64,000 nt of DNA from Elephas maximus indicus (taxonomy: Eukaryota > Chordata > Mammalia > Proboscidea > Elephantidae). Shown in pieces: positions 44,932 through 57,142 of this stretch. The position numbers were made by a program, and so were the translations under genes. Where the stretch lies: the NCBI RefSeq assembly GCF_024166365.1, contig NW_026060237.1:1922001-1986000 (forward strand), in the 5' to 3' direction. The notes beneath the pieces were generated by a model that saw only the letters and a program-made list of their open reading frames with translations, did not search any database and had not been told where the DNA came from. Every line of letters starts with the position of its first letter. Position 1 is the stretch's first letter.

Positions 44932-45112
44932 GGAGCCTGGGTGGATAAGAGGTTAGGGCTCGGTTGCTAACCTAAAGTTTGGTAGGTCAAATCCAGCTAG
45001 TGCTGCTACGAGAGAAAGACCTGGTGAACCCTATGGAGCAGTTCTACTCTGTAACACATGGGGGTACCATGAGCTGGAATGGACTCAATGGCAGTGGGTT
45101 TGGTTTTGGTTT
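44932..45112 (+). mobile_element. Afrotherian SINE
   Basis: 'ggagcctgggtggataag', 'gggtaccatgagctggaatg', 'gggtttggttttggtttt'. Confidence 0.9.
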
Positions 45113-45953
45113 TATAATACCTTATGTGTCTTTAGAGTTGAGGAAAATCATATATTCTTACTCTGAAAACATTGATATATATATATGTATATGTACATAC
45201 ATATTTCACTAGGAACTGGATGATTAATTCTCTGAATATAGAGCAGCAATTTTAAAATGATTTCATTTGTTTTTAAAATCTGCTTATGTAAGATTTTCCA
45301 GCACAGCCAGCTTCTGCCCCTCTCTGAGGCTAGTCTGCTCTGCTCTCTATTTATTTCTGGGCCATACACAGCATGAAAAGGCTTGTGTATTTATACTAGG
45401 TCAGACCTATACATTTTAGTGATTTAATATACCCCTAATTAGTGAAGATCTAGCAAATACATTTTTGAGGTGGTTTCAATTTATATCCATGTTGGATTGT
45501 ATGTTTTGTCAACTCTAAGATGTAGATATCAGCTCACAGAATTCAGCTACATATCTTTCTGCATTCTTTCAGTTCCTGCTGCATGAAAGATAATACCCTT
45601 CAATAATGCAAAACAGTACAATAGGTATTGTCCTTCAGCAATGATTCTGCCAGACCTTAACAAGCATAACCTTTAGTACCAAACTCAGGAAGAATTACAC
45701 TTTCGACCTTTTACAAGGTCGTGGAGTCACTGCCCCATCCATTGTTCTTCATTTGCCATGTACTTTCTAACTGTTGTGTATTGCCAGACCTTCAAATTCT
45801 GTCCTATTAAAATAAACACTAGTAAATTTAATACTCAAAGCATAATACGGTAATTTTTTTTTCTAGAAAATCCACAATTGGTATTAGTTATTCAATGCTA
45901 TTAAGGGAAAAATGTTACTCTATGAAAATAAGGAAAAAAGAGACAGGTCATTA
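45113..45953. other. Unique interval with a short TA repeat
   Basis: TA/TG repeat at 45173-45203. Otherwise nothing recognised. Confidence 0.35.
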
Positions 45954-46458
45954 TGTTAGTCACCTAGTGCTCCTATCACAGAAGAACCACAAGTGGATGG
46001 TTTACCAAAGAGAAATTTGTTCTCTCACAGTCTAAGAAGCTCGAAGTCCAAATTCAGGCCACAGCTCCTGTGGAAGGCTTTCTCTCTGCAGGTTCTGGGT
46101 GAAGGCCCTTGTCATCAATCTTCCCCCTGGTCTAGGAGCTTCTCAGCACAAGGATCGCAAGTCCAAGGAACTCGCTACTCTCCTGGTTCCGCTTCCTTGG
46201 TGGTAATGAGGTTTCTTCCCCTTCTTTTATATCTCAAAAGAGATTGACTCAAGATACAGCCTAATCCTGTAGATTGTGTCCTGCCTCATTGCCATAATTG
46301 CCTCTAATCCTGCATAATTAACATGGTAGAGGTTGAGATTTACAACAAAAAGGATAATCATATCAGATGACAAAATGGAGGACAATGACACAATACTGGG
46401 AACCATGACCTAACCAAGTTGACACGCATATTTGGGGGACACAATTCTATCCATAACA
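45954..46458 (-). mobile_element. MaLR-like solo LTR (about 505 bp)
   Basis: Reads TGTTAGTCACC on the left and ends CCATAACA on the right, i.e. TG...CA termini in reverse. The same LTR as 29335 and 47619 ('ggttatgtcatggttccc'-type text is read in complement near 46400). 'gtcat' occurs 2 bp left of the element and directly right of it, a candidate 5-bp target duplication. Confidence 0.88.
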
Positions 46459-46562
46459 GTCATAGATACACAGGTGAGTCTTGGGGTTAGAGTCAGAGGT
46501 GAAAAGAAAACAGAAGTGGCAAACATAAGTGTAGAGTAAGCAGGCTATAGGAAAGTTTGAAA

Positions 46563-46770
46563 GAGTCCTGGTGATGCAATGGTTAAGCGCTCAGAGGCTA
46601 ACCAAAAGGCTGGCGATTTGAACCCAAGAGCCACTCAGCAGGAGAAAAGTCCTGGAGATCTGTTCCCACATACAGATTAAAGCCTAGGAATCCCTATGGT
46701 CAGCTCTGCTCCGCCACATGGGGTCATCGTGAGTTAGAATCAACTTGAGGGCACACATCAATAGCAACAG
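46563..46770 (+). mobile_element. Afrotherian SINE, 'gattaaagcc' sub-type
   Basis: 'gagtcctggtgatgcaatgg', 'cagattaaagcctagg', 'ggggtcatcgtgagttagaa'. Confidence 0.9.
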
Positions 46771-47618
46771 GCAAGTTAGACCACAGAAGAAATGTCCTTT
46801 GTCATCAAAGCTTCCTTAGGTGTACTGGGCTGTCCAAACGGCCCCGCTGTATACACTTCCCTGTTTGCAGCTGTTTTTTTAAGAAAAACAAAATTGCTTA
46901 TGAGGTAATAATACAAAATTTACTGAAGTATATAACAAAGACCAAAATAAATGATGAAATGTAATATATATTTACTACCTGAGAGTTAATTTTCTCCAGA
47001 TCCATCTAGTATGTTTGACACAAAGCTAATCAAAGGTACAGCAGAGATTTCCTTGTTTTTTACCTCACAGAATGATTCTGCAGATCATCTGGAAGAGTCA
47101 ATGTTCAGGAGAAGGTACATTAATCTGAAAACCAAAAGAGGGAGGGAGGGGGCACTTGAATTATTCTAGTGTAACTCTGCAATTATTAACCTAGTGCGGT
47201 GTTAGAACAACTGTGTGGAGGCTGGTTACTAAAATGAAACAGACAAATGAGCAAACAGACAAAAAGACACCAGCATATCAGACAATCGAATGTTAGGTAA
47301 GGAGAATTTTGGTTAACTCTCAAGGGAAAAATAAAATTCATTTCCTCCCTGATTAAACCCAAGAATCAAAGATAATTAACAGGACTCTCACTTCCCGTTT
47401 GGGAAGAAGATCACTCTCATCTTAACAACTAAAACATGCTAATTTTTTTTGCAAAATCATTATGTTTAAAAAAAAGTCCTTAGAAAGCTGAGGACATAGG
47501 GAACATAAAGGAATTTAGTTCCAAGAAGTGACAAACCCTTTGTAGGAGGGAAGAGACCAAGGCTGCCTTCATCACTGGTAGGGTATGAGGGCAGGAGAAT
47601 TCTGCCATAGATGAAGGA
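46771..47618. other. Unique interval
   Basis: Nothing recognised beyond a purine-rich run near 47140. Confidence 0.35.
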
Positions 47619-48127
47619 GTTATGGATTGAATTGTGTCTCCCAAAATGTAGGTCAACTAGGCTAGGCCATGATTCCCATGTTATGTGGTTGTCCACCATT
47701 TTGTGAGCTGATTATCCTATGTGCTATAAATCCTAATCTCTATGATATTAACAAGCCATGGTTAGAGGGCACTTAATGAGGCAGGACTCAATTTACAGGA
47801 CTACATTGTATCTTAAGTCAATCTCTTTTGAGATATGAAAGGGGGAATCCAGCAGAGAGGAGAAGAACCTCATGCCACCAAGAAAAAAGAGCCGGGAACA
47901 GTGGGCATCCCTTATACGTGGGGTCTCTGTGTTGAAAATCTCCTAAACCATGGGAGATTGATAACAAGGGCCTTCCTCCAGAGTCAACAGAGAGAGAAAG
48001 CCTTCCTCGGGGCTGGCGCCCTGAATTTGAACTTCTACCTTCCTAGGGTGTGAGAGAATAAATTTCTCTTTGTTAAAGCCGTCCACTTGTGATATTTCTG
48101 TTATAGCAGCACTAGATGACTAAGTCA
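47619..48127 (+). mobile_element. MaLR-like solo LTR (about 509 bp)
   Basis: 'ttatggattgaattgtgtc' start, AATAAA near 48057, then 'tccacttgtgatatttctg' and 'gcactagatgactaagtca'. The clearest plus-strand copy of this LTR family. No gag/pol/env region attached. Confidence 0.9.
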
Positions 48128-48223
48128 ATGCTTCAAGGAAAACCCAACAGGAAGTCATTCTAGCCCTGAGGACACTATAAGTCGGGTTTAAGAATTATTT
48201 TGTATTACTACCAGTTACCTAAA

Positions 48224-48425
48224 GAGCTCTGGTGGCACAGTGGTTAATTGCTCATCTGTAACTGAAAGGTGGGTGGTTGGGACTCACCTGCTGCTCCATG
48301 GGAGAAAGACCTGGCAACCTGCTTCTGTGAAGATTACAGCCTACGAAACCCTGTGGGGCAGTTCTTCTCTGTCACACGGGGTGGCTGTTAGTTGGAATCC
48401 ACTTGATGACACCTCACAACAACAT
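48224..48425 (+). mobile_element. Afrotherian SINE, 'gattacagcc' sub-type
   Basis: 'gagctctggtggcacagtgg', 'gaagattacagcctacg', 'cacttgatgacacctcac' and AACAACA. Confidence 0.92.
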
Positions 48426-48500
48426 GTCAGTTACCTACAGTTTACAGGGTAGTTCAAATGCAGTGAAAGGCCAGAATCATGTACCTCAGTGGGGTGTGCT

Positions 48501-48580
48501 ATATATACATATCTGTATCTGTATATATCTATATACCTATATCTACGTATCTCTCTATCTGTCTGTCTATGTATATAGGA
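48501..48580. repeat. TATCTG/TATA-type simple repeat
   Basis: Imperfect tatatatctgtatctg and ctatctgtctgtctatg units. Confidence 0.8.
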
Positions 48581-48657
48581 ATTGCATACATTTGTTTTTT
48601 ATAACTTTATATCCTCTAAATCCAATCTCTGGTAAGTCCATTGTTTTATACTTATTT

Positions 48658-48955
48658 TTGCAGTTGTTAGCTGCCACTGAAACAGCCCCCAACCTATGGC
48701 AAACCTATCCACAGGGGATCCAATCCCTCTGAACCACAGGGTTTTCATAGGTTGATTTTCAGTAGTCTTTTGCCAGGCCTTTCTTCCTAGTCTGTGTTAG
48801 TCTGGAAGCTCTACAGAAAACTGTTCAATATCACAGCAACATACGTGCCTCCGCTAATAGGTGGGTGGTGGCTACATATAAGGTCCATTGGCCAGGAACT
48901 GAACCCAGGTCTCCGGCCTGGAAGGCAAGAATTCTACCGCTGACCCACCACTTTG
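48658..48955 (-). mobile_element. Composite SINE: tRNA-Gly-like head with RTE-derived body
   Basis: Read on the minus strand, the right end gives 'cagcggtagaattcttgcc' and 'gagacctgggttcagttcc', a tRNA-Gly-like head with A and B boxes. It is followed by an RTE leader-type segment (complement of 'cacagcaacatacgtgcc', 'gtctggaagctctac') and an RTE/SINE tail at the left (complement of 'tgcagttgttagctgccac'). Second copy of the family at 25004. Confidence 0.85.
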
Positions 48956-49021
48956 TTTTGCACTTGATTGCTGACAAATGTGCAATATATATATATATAT
49001 ATATAAAATATACATACACAA

Positions 49022-52000
49022 ATCCTACCTGAACCTTTGGGACACAACAAAAGCAGTGCTCAGTTTATAGCCATAAATGCTCACATTCAAAAAGAAAGGG
49101 ACTAAATGAAAACATTAACCCTACAATTCAAAAGTGGAAAGACAGAAGCAAAATAAGTCCTTGGGCACAGAAGAAGGGAAGTAATAAATATTAGAGCAAA
49201 ATTAAATGAAATAGGAACTAGAAAAACAACAGAGTTAACAAGACTGAAAGCTGGTTCTCTGAAAAGATCTACAGAATCAATAAACCTCTGTCCAAACTGT
49301 AAATAGAAAAAGAGGACAGGAAGCATATAATCTGAATAAGAAATGAAATATGCGCCGTCACAACAAACCCAACTGAAATTAAAAGAACCATAACAGAATA
49401 TTATGAAAAACTGTATCCTAACAAATTTGAAAACCCAGAGGAAATGGACAACTGTCTAGAAACATGCTACCTAAACTAAGGCAAACAGACGTAGAACACC
49501 TTATACACCTATAAAAAAAGAAAAGACTGAAAAGGTAATTAAAAAACTCCCAACAAGAACAACAACAAAAAATCCCTGGCCTTGAAGGCTTCACTGGAGT
49601 AGTCGACCCAACTTTCAGAGAAGAGTTACCGCCAGTACTACTAAGGCTATTCAGAGCATAAAAAATGATGAAATATTCCTAAACTCATTCTATGAAGACA
49701 GCATAATGCTGATAAAACCAGGTAAAAAAAGAAAATTACAGACCAATATCCGCCATGAACTTAGATATAAAAATCCTCAACAAAATTCTAGCCAATAGAA
49801 TTCAACAACTTATCAAAAAATAATAATACTAATAATTCACTATGACCAAGTGGGATTCTTACCTGCTATGCAGTGATGGTTGGTTCAACATTAGCAAAGC
49901 AATCAGTGTAATTGATCACATAAATAAAGACAAGAAGCACATGATCTTATCAATTGATGGGGAAAAGGCATATGACAAAGTCCAAAATCATTCACGACAA
50001 AAAGGTAAAATAAGATTAGAAGGGAGATTCCTCAGTAGACTAAAGTGCATTTATACAGAGCCAACAGCCAACATCATCCTAAATGGAGAGAGTCTGAAAG
50101 CATTAGCCCTTTAGAACCACACAGACAAGGATGCCATTGATCGCCACTCTTATTCGACATTATGCTGGAGGTCCTAGCCAGAGCAATTAGGCTGGAAATA
50201 GAAATGAGGAAATCCAAATTGATAAGTAAGGAGTAAAAGTGTCTCTATTTGCAGATGATACGATCTTAAACACAGAAAACTACAAGACACTACTGCAAGA
50301 AACCTACGTAAGTGGAAAAACACCTTGGTCATGAATAGGAAGACTCAACATTGTAAAAATCCCTCTTCTGCCCAGAGTGATCTACAGATACAAAGCAATT
50401 CCGATACAAATTCCAATGACTTTTTTTAATGAGTTGGAAAAACAAATCACCAACTTCATAAGGAAAACAAAGAAGCCCTGGATAGGTAAACATTACTAAA
50501 AAGAAGAACAAAGTCGGAGGCCTCTTGCTACCTGATGTTAGAACGTATTATACTTCCACTGTAGTCAAAATATCATGGTCCTGGTACAACTATGTATACA
50601 CAGACCAATGTAACAGAATTGAGAATTCAGACCTAAAATCATCTACCTATGAGCAGGTGATGTGTGAAAAGGCCCATATTCTGTTAATTCTGGAAAAGAC
50701 AGTTTCTTTAACAAATGGTGCTAGATATAACTGGATACCCATCTAAAAAAAAAAAAGAGAAAAAGAAACAAGACCCATTCCTCCCATCATGCACAAAAAC
50801 TAACTCAAAATGGATCAAAGACCTAAATATAAAATTTAAACAAAAAAGATCATGGATGAAAAAATAGGGACAATGCTAGGAGCCCTAACACATGGTGGAA
50901 ACAGAATATAAAATATCACCAACAATGCACAAGTACCAGAAGGCACACTAGGTAACTGGGAACACCTAAAAATCAAACACTTATGCTCACCCAGTGACTT
51001 CAACAGAAGAGTAAAAAACAGCCTACAGACTGAGAAGAAATTTTGGACTCTGACAAATTCAATCAGTGTCTAATCTCTAAAAGCTACTAGATTCTGCAAA
51101 GCCTCAACAACAAAAAGACAAATAGCCCAGTTAAAAAATGGGCAAAGGATATGAACAGGCACTTCAAAAAAGAAGACATTAGGGTGGCTAATAGATACAT
51201 GAAGAAATGATGACGATTATTAGACATTAGACAGATGCAAATCAAAACTGCAATGAGATACCATTTCACCCAAAAAGGCTGGCATTAATCCAAAAAAAGC
51301 ACAAAGTAATAAATCTCAGAGGGGTTTAGGAGAGGCTGAAACACTTACATATTGCTGATGGGAATGTAAAACGGTAAACCACTTTGGAAATTGATTTGGG
51401 GCTTCCTTTAAAAGTGGGAAATAGAATTACCATAGGATCCAGCAATCCCTCTCCTTGGAATATATCCTAGAGAAATAAAAGCCTTCTCACGAATAGATAC
51501 ATGCATACCCTTGTTCACTGTGGCACTGTTCACAATTGCAAAAAGATGGAAACAACCTAGGCAACCATCAATGGATGAACAAATAAACAAATTATGATAT
51601 ATTCACACAACGGAAAACTATTTGCAATAAAAAAAAAGAATGAATCTGTGAAACATCTCATAACATGAATGAATGTGGAAGGCATTATGCTGAATGAAAT
51701 TAATCAGTAACAAAAGGTCAAATATTGCATAAGACCACTACTATAGGAACTCAAGAAAAGGTTTAACAGAGGGACAGGAGTATTCACTAACTAGATGGTA
51801 GACAAGAATCATTTTAGGTGAAGGCAAGGACAACACTTAATACAGGGAAATCAGCACAACTGGACTAAACCGAAAGCTAATAAATTCCTTAAATACAACC
51901 AAGCACTCCAAGGGATAGAACAGCAGGGGCAGGGGTCTGGGGACTATGGTTTCAGGGGACATCTAGGTCAATTGGCATACAAAACTTTATCAAGAAAATG

Positions 52001-52670
52001 TTCTGAATCCTGCTTTGGGAAGTGGCATCTGGAGTCTTAAAAGCTAGCAAGTGGCCATCTAAGATGTATTAATTGGCCCCAACCCACCTGAAGCTAAGCT
52101 GGATGAAGAACAACAAACACATGAGGAAAATATGAGCCCAAGAGACAGAAAGGGGCACATAAACCAGACCCTCAATCAGCCTGAGACCTGAAGAACTAGA
52201 TGGTGCTGAGCTACCACCAGTAACCTCCTGACGGGCAACACAGCAGAGAGTCCCTGATGGAGCATAACTCAAATTCTAGTAAAAATTCCAGACTTGACTG
52301 GAAGGACCCCAAGAGACCTGTCCCCGGACTCGCTGGTGACCCAGAATTAAAACCATCCCCAAAGCCAACTTTTCAAGACAGAGATTAGACTAGACTATGA
52401 GACATAAAATGATACTGGTGAAGAGTGTGCTTCTTGGGACAAGTAGATACATGAGACTTAATGGGCAGCTCCTGTCAGGAGGGGGGATCAGAAGGCAGAA
52501 GGGAACAGGAGCTGGTTGAACGGACATGGTGAATAGAGGGTGGAGAGGAGGACTGTGCTGTCACTTTATAGGGAGAACCACTAGGGTCACATAACAATGT
52601 GTGTATGAGTTTTTGTATGAAAGACTGACTTGAAGTGTAAACTTTCACTTAAAGCACAATTAAAAAAATA
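49022..52670 (+). mobile_element. L1 LINE, ORF2 to 3' end, decayed
   Basis: Starts inside ORF2 ('tttgggacacaacaaaagca'), passes the RT palm with FADD encoded at 50248-50259 ('tttgcagatgat'), then the C-terminus ('gaatgaatctgtgaaac') and a 3' UTR ending 'cttaaagcacaatta'. Many frame breaks, stops and short deletions; only small frames remain (e.g. 49842-50114 with IDGEKAYDKV). About 3.6 kb, 5'-truncated. The 3' end is the same family as 10581, but this copy looks older. Confidence 0.94.
49842..50114 (+). pseudogene. L1 ORF2 reverse-transcriptase remnant
   Basis: A 90-aa frame containing VIDHINKDKKHMILSIDGEK and AYDKVQ, the conserved RT fingers region of L1 ORF2p, then SRLKCIYTEPTANIILNGE. The palm FADD lies downstream at 50248 in broken frame. 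Confidence 0.88.
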
Positions 52671-53582
52671 CAAAGTGTAAAAGAGACTTCTAAAAGCAGT
52701 AAGACAAAAGTGAATCATCTTACAAACGATCTTAATAAAATTAAGAACCAATTTCTCATCAAAAGCCAAAAAGGCTAGAAGAGAGTTAGATAGCATATTT
52801 AAAGTGTTGGAAGAAAGATAAAAATGTAAGTTAATGGGCACACAATGTATAAAAGTGTAATTTGTGATAACATTAAAAACTAAAAAAAAAAAAGAGGGAT
52901 GGGATAGTTCTGTATACGAACAAAGTTTTGTATGCTTTTGAAGTTAAGTGAGCAACAATTCTAAGTAAATTGTTTTAAGTTTGGATGTTAAATGTAATTC
53001 TCAAGGGTGCCACAAAAAAAAAAAACACTAAAGATATATACAAAAGGAAAGAAGGGAATCAAAATAGCTTTAAAAAAATCAACTTAGCACAAAAGAAGGT
53101 ATTATTAGAGGAAATAAATGACAAAAAACAAACATTAAGAAGCAAAATAAAAGAACCACATGATCATCTCAATTGATATAGAGAAGGCACTTGACAGAAT
53201 TTAATACTCTTGCATATTAAAAAACACTGAATAATACAAGATTAGAAGAAAAGTTTCCCAATATAATAAAGGCTTAATTAAAAAAAAAAACATACTGCTC
53301 AGTGGAGAAAGACTGATATTTTTCTTTTCAAGATAAGGAGCAAGGCAAGTGTTTTAGGTATCTAGTGGTGCTATAACAGAAATGCCACAAGGGGGTAGGT
53401 TTAATTAACAAAAAGGTATTTTCTCAAAATAAGCAGGGTGGGGTTGAGAAATTCAGGGTACTAAGTAGTGGAAGTCTTTCTGTCTCTGGGTTTTCTAGGG
53501 GAGTATCCTTGTCTCTTTTCTACCCCTTAGTGATCTACATGTGGCATGGCATTTAACTTCTCCCATCTTTACTTCGTTTGAA

Positions 53583-53745
53583 ACAAAAAACCCAAACCCA
53601 TTGCCACCCAGTCAATTCTTACTCATAGCAACCCTATAGGACAGAGTAGAACTGCCCCACAGAGTTTCCAAGGAGCGCCTGGTGAATCCAAGATGCCAAA
53701 CTTTCCTGTAGCAGCTGTAGCTCTTAACCACTATGCCACCAGCAT
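53583..53745 (-). mobile_element. Afrotherian SINE, short type, nested in LTR
   Basis: 'aacaaaaaacccaaaccc' tail, 'agcaaccctataggacagag', 'agctcttaaccactatgcc' head. Confidence 0.92.
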
Positions 53746-53871
53746 TTCCTCTAATTCCTGGCTTTATTGTATATCAGAAGGGATTGAATTAAGGCACACC
53801 TGACACACTTCCACATTAACATAACAAAGAAAATCCATTCCCAAATGGGATTATGGAGGTTAGGATTTGTA

Positions 53872-54034
53872 AAAACCCGAACCCTTTGCCATCAAGTGGA
53901 TTCTGGCTCATAGCAACACTATACGACAGGGTAGGACTGCATCATAGGGTTTCCAGGAAGTACCTGGTAGATTCGAACTGCTAGCCTTTTGGTTAGCAGC
54001 TGTAGCTTTTAACCACTGTGCCACCAGGGTTTCC
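53872..54034 (-). mobile_element. Afrotherian SINE, short type, nested in LTR
   Basis: 'aacccgaaccctttgccat' tail, 'agattcgaactgctagcc' complement of the B-box, 'taaccactgtgccaccaggg' head. Confidence 0.93.
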
Positions 54035-55340
54035 ATAGAATTTATAAAGGTTAGGATTTACAACACATATTTTGGGAGGGGGACACAATTCTGTCATAAC
54101 TACGGGTAGATCCAGTATTGCCACCGATCATTTGAAATTATTCTGGAAATACAGACCACTTTTCCGCTAGAAAAAAAAGTATTTAAACGGGGAAGGAAAG
54201 AAAACAGATGATAGGATTTTGTACATAAAAATGCCAACAGATATTAGATCTAGTAAATTAATTTACCATAGTGTCAGGGTTCATTGTCAACATATACAGA
54301 TCACTCAGGTTTCTATACATCAGTATCAGCAAGGGGAAAAATAAGGCAACTAGCATTTATGATAGCATCTAACACACTAAAGTATCTAGGAATATATTTA
54401 ACCAGAACAGTGAAAGGTTATATACATAAAATTATAAATTATGATTAAGAGAAATCAGAAAAAGACTAAGTAGACATCCTCTCTTCAGGGTTAGGAAGCG
54501 TTATTATACGCAGGATATAATACTATATTATATATACATATATATATGAATGCAATGCCCATCCAAATTCCAACAGCTTCCTTTGAAGAAATGGAGAAGC
54601 TTATCCTCAAATGTACGTAAAATGCAGTAAGCCCTAAATTTTGAGAAAACTAAGGTGGAATAACTCATATTTCCTGATTTTAAAACATACTACAAATATA
54701 CAATAATTTAAACAGCCAGGTACTGTTATAAAATAGACATACGGGTCAATGGACTAGAACTGGAAATCCAGAAATAAATCTGTGCATCTATGATCAACTG
54801 ATATTCAACCAGGTTACAAGGCCATTCAACGAAGAAAGAAATATCTCTTAAACAAATGCCGCTAACAAAATTGTTCATTATGACAGGCAGAAGAATGAAC
54901 CAGGATCTATGCCTCACATTATTCACAAAAAAAGCAACTACAAATAGATTAAGTGCTTAAATGTAAAGATTAGAATAATAAGATTCTTAGAAGAAAATGT
55001 GTCCCTGAGACCTAGATTTAATGGTGGATTATCTGATAAGACAACAAAAGCACAGGCATCAAAACACAGATCATGGTACCTCATAAGAACTAAATACTTT
55101 TTTTCTTTTTCATTCAAAGATTTATCACTGAGCTGAAAAGACAACATATATCTTGGAATTAAATATTTCAGGAAGCATTTTTCCAGTATGGACCTAATTT
55201 ACAAAATATATTTAAATCATTTTTCTACAACACCAGAAAATCAAACGGCACAGTCAACAAAGTCTTCAACAGATATCTCACCAAGCAGATATTTGTGTGG
55301 CCAACAAAGATTTGGAAAGCCATTGTTGTCAAGTAGATTC

Positions 55341-55937
55341 CAACTCTTCAACAAGTCTGTCAGTTTCTCGTATTGTGGGGGCTTGCACGTTGCTGTGATG
55401 CTGGAAGCTATCCTGCAGTTATTCAAATATCGGTACTGTCAGCCAAGGTGGACAGGATTCAGCTGAGCTTCTGGACTAAAACAGACTAGGAAGAAGGACC
55501 TGGTGGTCTACTTCTGAAAAAAAATTAGCTAGTGAAAAACTTATGAAGAGCAGAGGAACACTGTCTGATACAATGCCCAAAAACAAGTCAGTCAGTTGGA
55601 AGGCCCTCAAAACACAACTGGAAAACAGCTGCCTGCTCAAGTATAGTCAACCTAAACGACAGGTTGGATGAGGCTTTTGCGGCCTTCATCTACTGATGTG
55701 GCAAGACTCAAAACGAGAAGAAAAACTGCAAACACCCATTAAGAATCAGAACGTGCAATGTATGAAGTATGAAACCAGGAAATTTGGAAATTCTCAAAAA
55801 TGAAATGGAATGCATAAACATCAATATCCTAGCTCTGGTATTGGCCATTTTGAGTTGAATAATCATATCATCTACTCTTCTGAGAATGATAAATTCAAGA
55901 GGAATGGCATTGCATTCATTGTCGGAAAGAAATTTCT
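55341..55937 (+). mobile_element. RTE LINE 5' end, tandem copy 1
   Basis: Leader 'cacgttgctgtgatgctgg' through 'aacgtgcaatgtatgaag' to the start of the endonuclease ('ggcattgcattcattgtcgg'). It stops at 55937 after 'aaagaaatttct'. A ~22-bp piece present in copy 2 (around 'ggcatcagtgagctgagg') is missing here. It shares with copy 2 the variant 'gagttgaataatcatatc', not seen in the copy at 37500. Confidence 0.85.
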
Positions 55938-55959
55938 AGATGTATACTGACGTATCCCC

Positions 55960-56569
55960 AAGTGTTTGTCCGATTGTCGTACCACGGGAGCTTGTGTGTT
56001 GCTGTGATGCGGGAAGCTATGCCACTGGCATTCAGATACTACCAGGGCCATCCATGGAGGACAGGTTTCAGCTGAGCTTCCAGACTAAGAAAGACTAGGA
56101 AAAAGGATCCAGCAGTCTACTTCTGAAAGGCATTAGCCACTGAAAACCTTATGAATAGCAGCAAAATATTGTCTGATATAGTGCTGGAAGAGGAGCCCTC
56201 CAGGCTGGAAGGCACTCAAAAGATGGCTGGGGAAGAGCTGCCTCCTCAAAGTAGGGTCGACCTGAATGATGTGGATGGAGTCAAGCTTTTGAGACCTTCG
56301 TTTGCTGATGTTTTACGACTCAAAATGGGAAGAAACAGCTACAAACATCCATTAATAATATGAACCTGGAATGTACGAAGTATGAATCCAGGAAAATTGG
56401 AAATTGTCAAAGGTGAAATGGAATGCATAGACATCAATATCCCAGGCATCAGTGAGCTGAGGCGGTCTGGTATTGGCCATTTTGAGTTGAATAATCATAT
56501 CACCTACTATGCTGAGAATGACAAATTGAAGAGGAATGGCATTGCATTCACTGTCGAAAAGAATTTTCA
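55960..56569 (+). mobile_element. RTE LINE 5' end, tandem copy 2
   Basis: Leader 'gtgttgctgtgatgcggg' to 'gcattcactgtcgaaaag', ending at 56569. Frame 56151-56363 covers the leader; 56382-56597 reads IPGISELRRSGIGHFELN, the N-terminal endonuclease, and runs into the U6 sequence. It ends at practically the same point as copy 1. Confidence 0.87.
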
Positions 56570-56676
56570 GTGCTCGCTTCGGCAGCACATATACTAAAAC
56601 TGGAACTATACAGAGAAGATTAGCATGGCCCCTGCGCAAAGATGACATGCAAATTCGTGAAGCATTCCATATTTTT
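56570..56676 (+). pseudogene. U6 spliceosomal snRNA pseudogene, full length, embedded in RTE mosaic
   Basis: Begins 'gtgctcgcttcggcagcac', contains the ACAGAGA box ('atacagagaagattagc') and 'ggcccctgcgcaaa', and ends in 'ccatattttttt'. Its length equals that of mammalian U6 (about 107 nt) with no indel. From memory I count five substitutions, near 56600, 56606, 56641, 56648 and 56663. Immediately upstream is RTE endonuclease DNA, not a U6 promoter (no PSE or TATA box at the usual spacing), so it is a retrocopy and not an active gene. Downstream is RTE RT sequence in the same orientation. Confidence 0.95.
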
Positions 56677-57142
56677 TTAGGGTTGTATCCTTTCACCATA
56701 CCTATTCAATCTGTATGCTGACCAAATAATCCGAGAAGCTGGACTGTATGAAGAAGAACGGAGCGTCAGGATTGGAGGAAGACTCATTAACAATCTGTGT
56801 TATGCAGATGACACAACCTTGCTTGCTGAAAGTGAAGAGGATTTGAATCACTTACTGATGAAGATCAAAGACCACAGCCTTCAGTATAGATTACACCTGA
56901 AAACAAAAATCCTCACAACTGGACCAATAAGCAACATCATGATAAATGGAGAAAGATTGAAGTTGTCAAGGATTTCATTTGCTTGGACCCACAGTCAACA
57001 CCCATGGAAGCAGCAGTTAAGAAATCAAAAGACGTGTTGCATTGGGCAAATGTGCTGCAAAAGACCTCTTTAAAGCATTGAAAAGCGAAAATTTCACCTT
57101 GAAGACTAAGGTGTTCCTGACCCAAGCCACGGTGTTTTCAAT
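56677..57142 (+). mobile_element. RTE LINE fragment, C-terminal RT half
   Basis: Begins 'ggttgtatcctttcacc' directly after the U6 T run. YADD is encoded at 56801-56812. The frame 56819-57073 reads LAESEEDLNHLLMKIKDHSL, then TGPISNIMINGERL, with a later shift. Ends after 'cccaagccacggtgttttc' near 57142, where text from an earlier part of RTE begins. Confidence 0.9.

Larger units (their letters stand above)
53350..54101 (-). mobile_element. MaLR-like solo LTR with two nested SINEs
   Basis: Starts 'tgttttaggtatctagtgg' and ends 'gggacacaattctgtcataa', the reverse of the LTR at 47619. Removing the two SINEs leaves about 430 bp, so it also lost part of its sequence. It is younger than the L1 it splits and older than the SINEs inside. 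Confidence 0.85.
53010..55225 (+). mobile_element. Older L1 LINE, ORF2 region, split by an LTR
   Basis: The left part (to 53349) contains 'catgatcatctcaattgat' and 'gagaaggcacttgacag', RT-coding text. After the LTR at 53350-54101 the right part continues with later ORF2 text ('gtatctaggaatatattta', 'aatgcccatccaaattcc', 'atcaactgatattcaacc', 'gattcttagaagaaaat'). I infer one L1 interrupted by the LTR. No usable frame. Confidence 0.75.

Noticed and set aside
56570-56676. Active U6 snRNA gene
   Set aside because: Upstream DNA is RTE coding sequence; no PSE or TATA element at the usual distance, and there are several substitutions.
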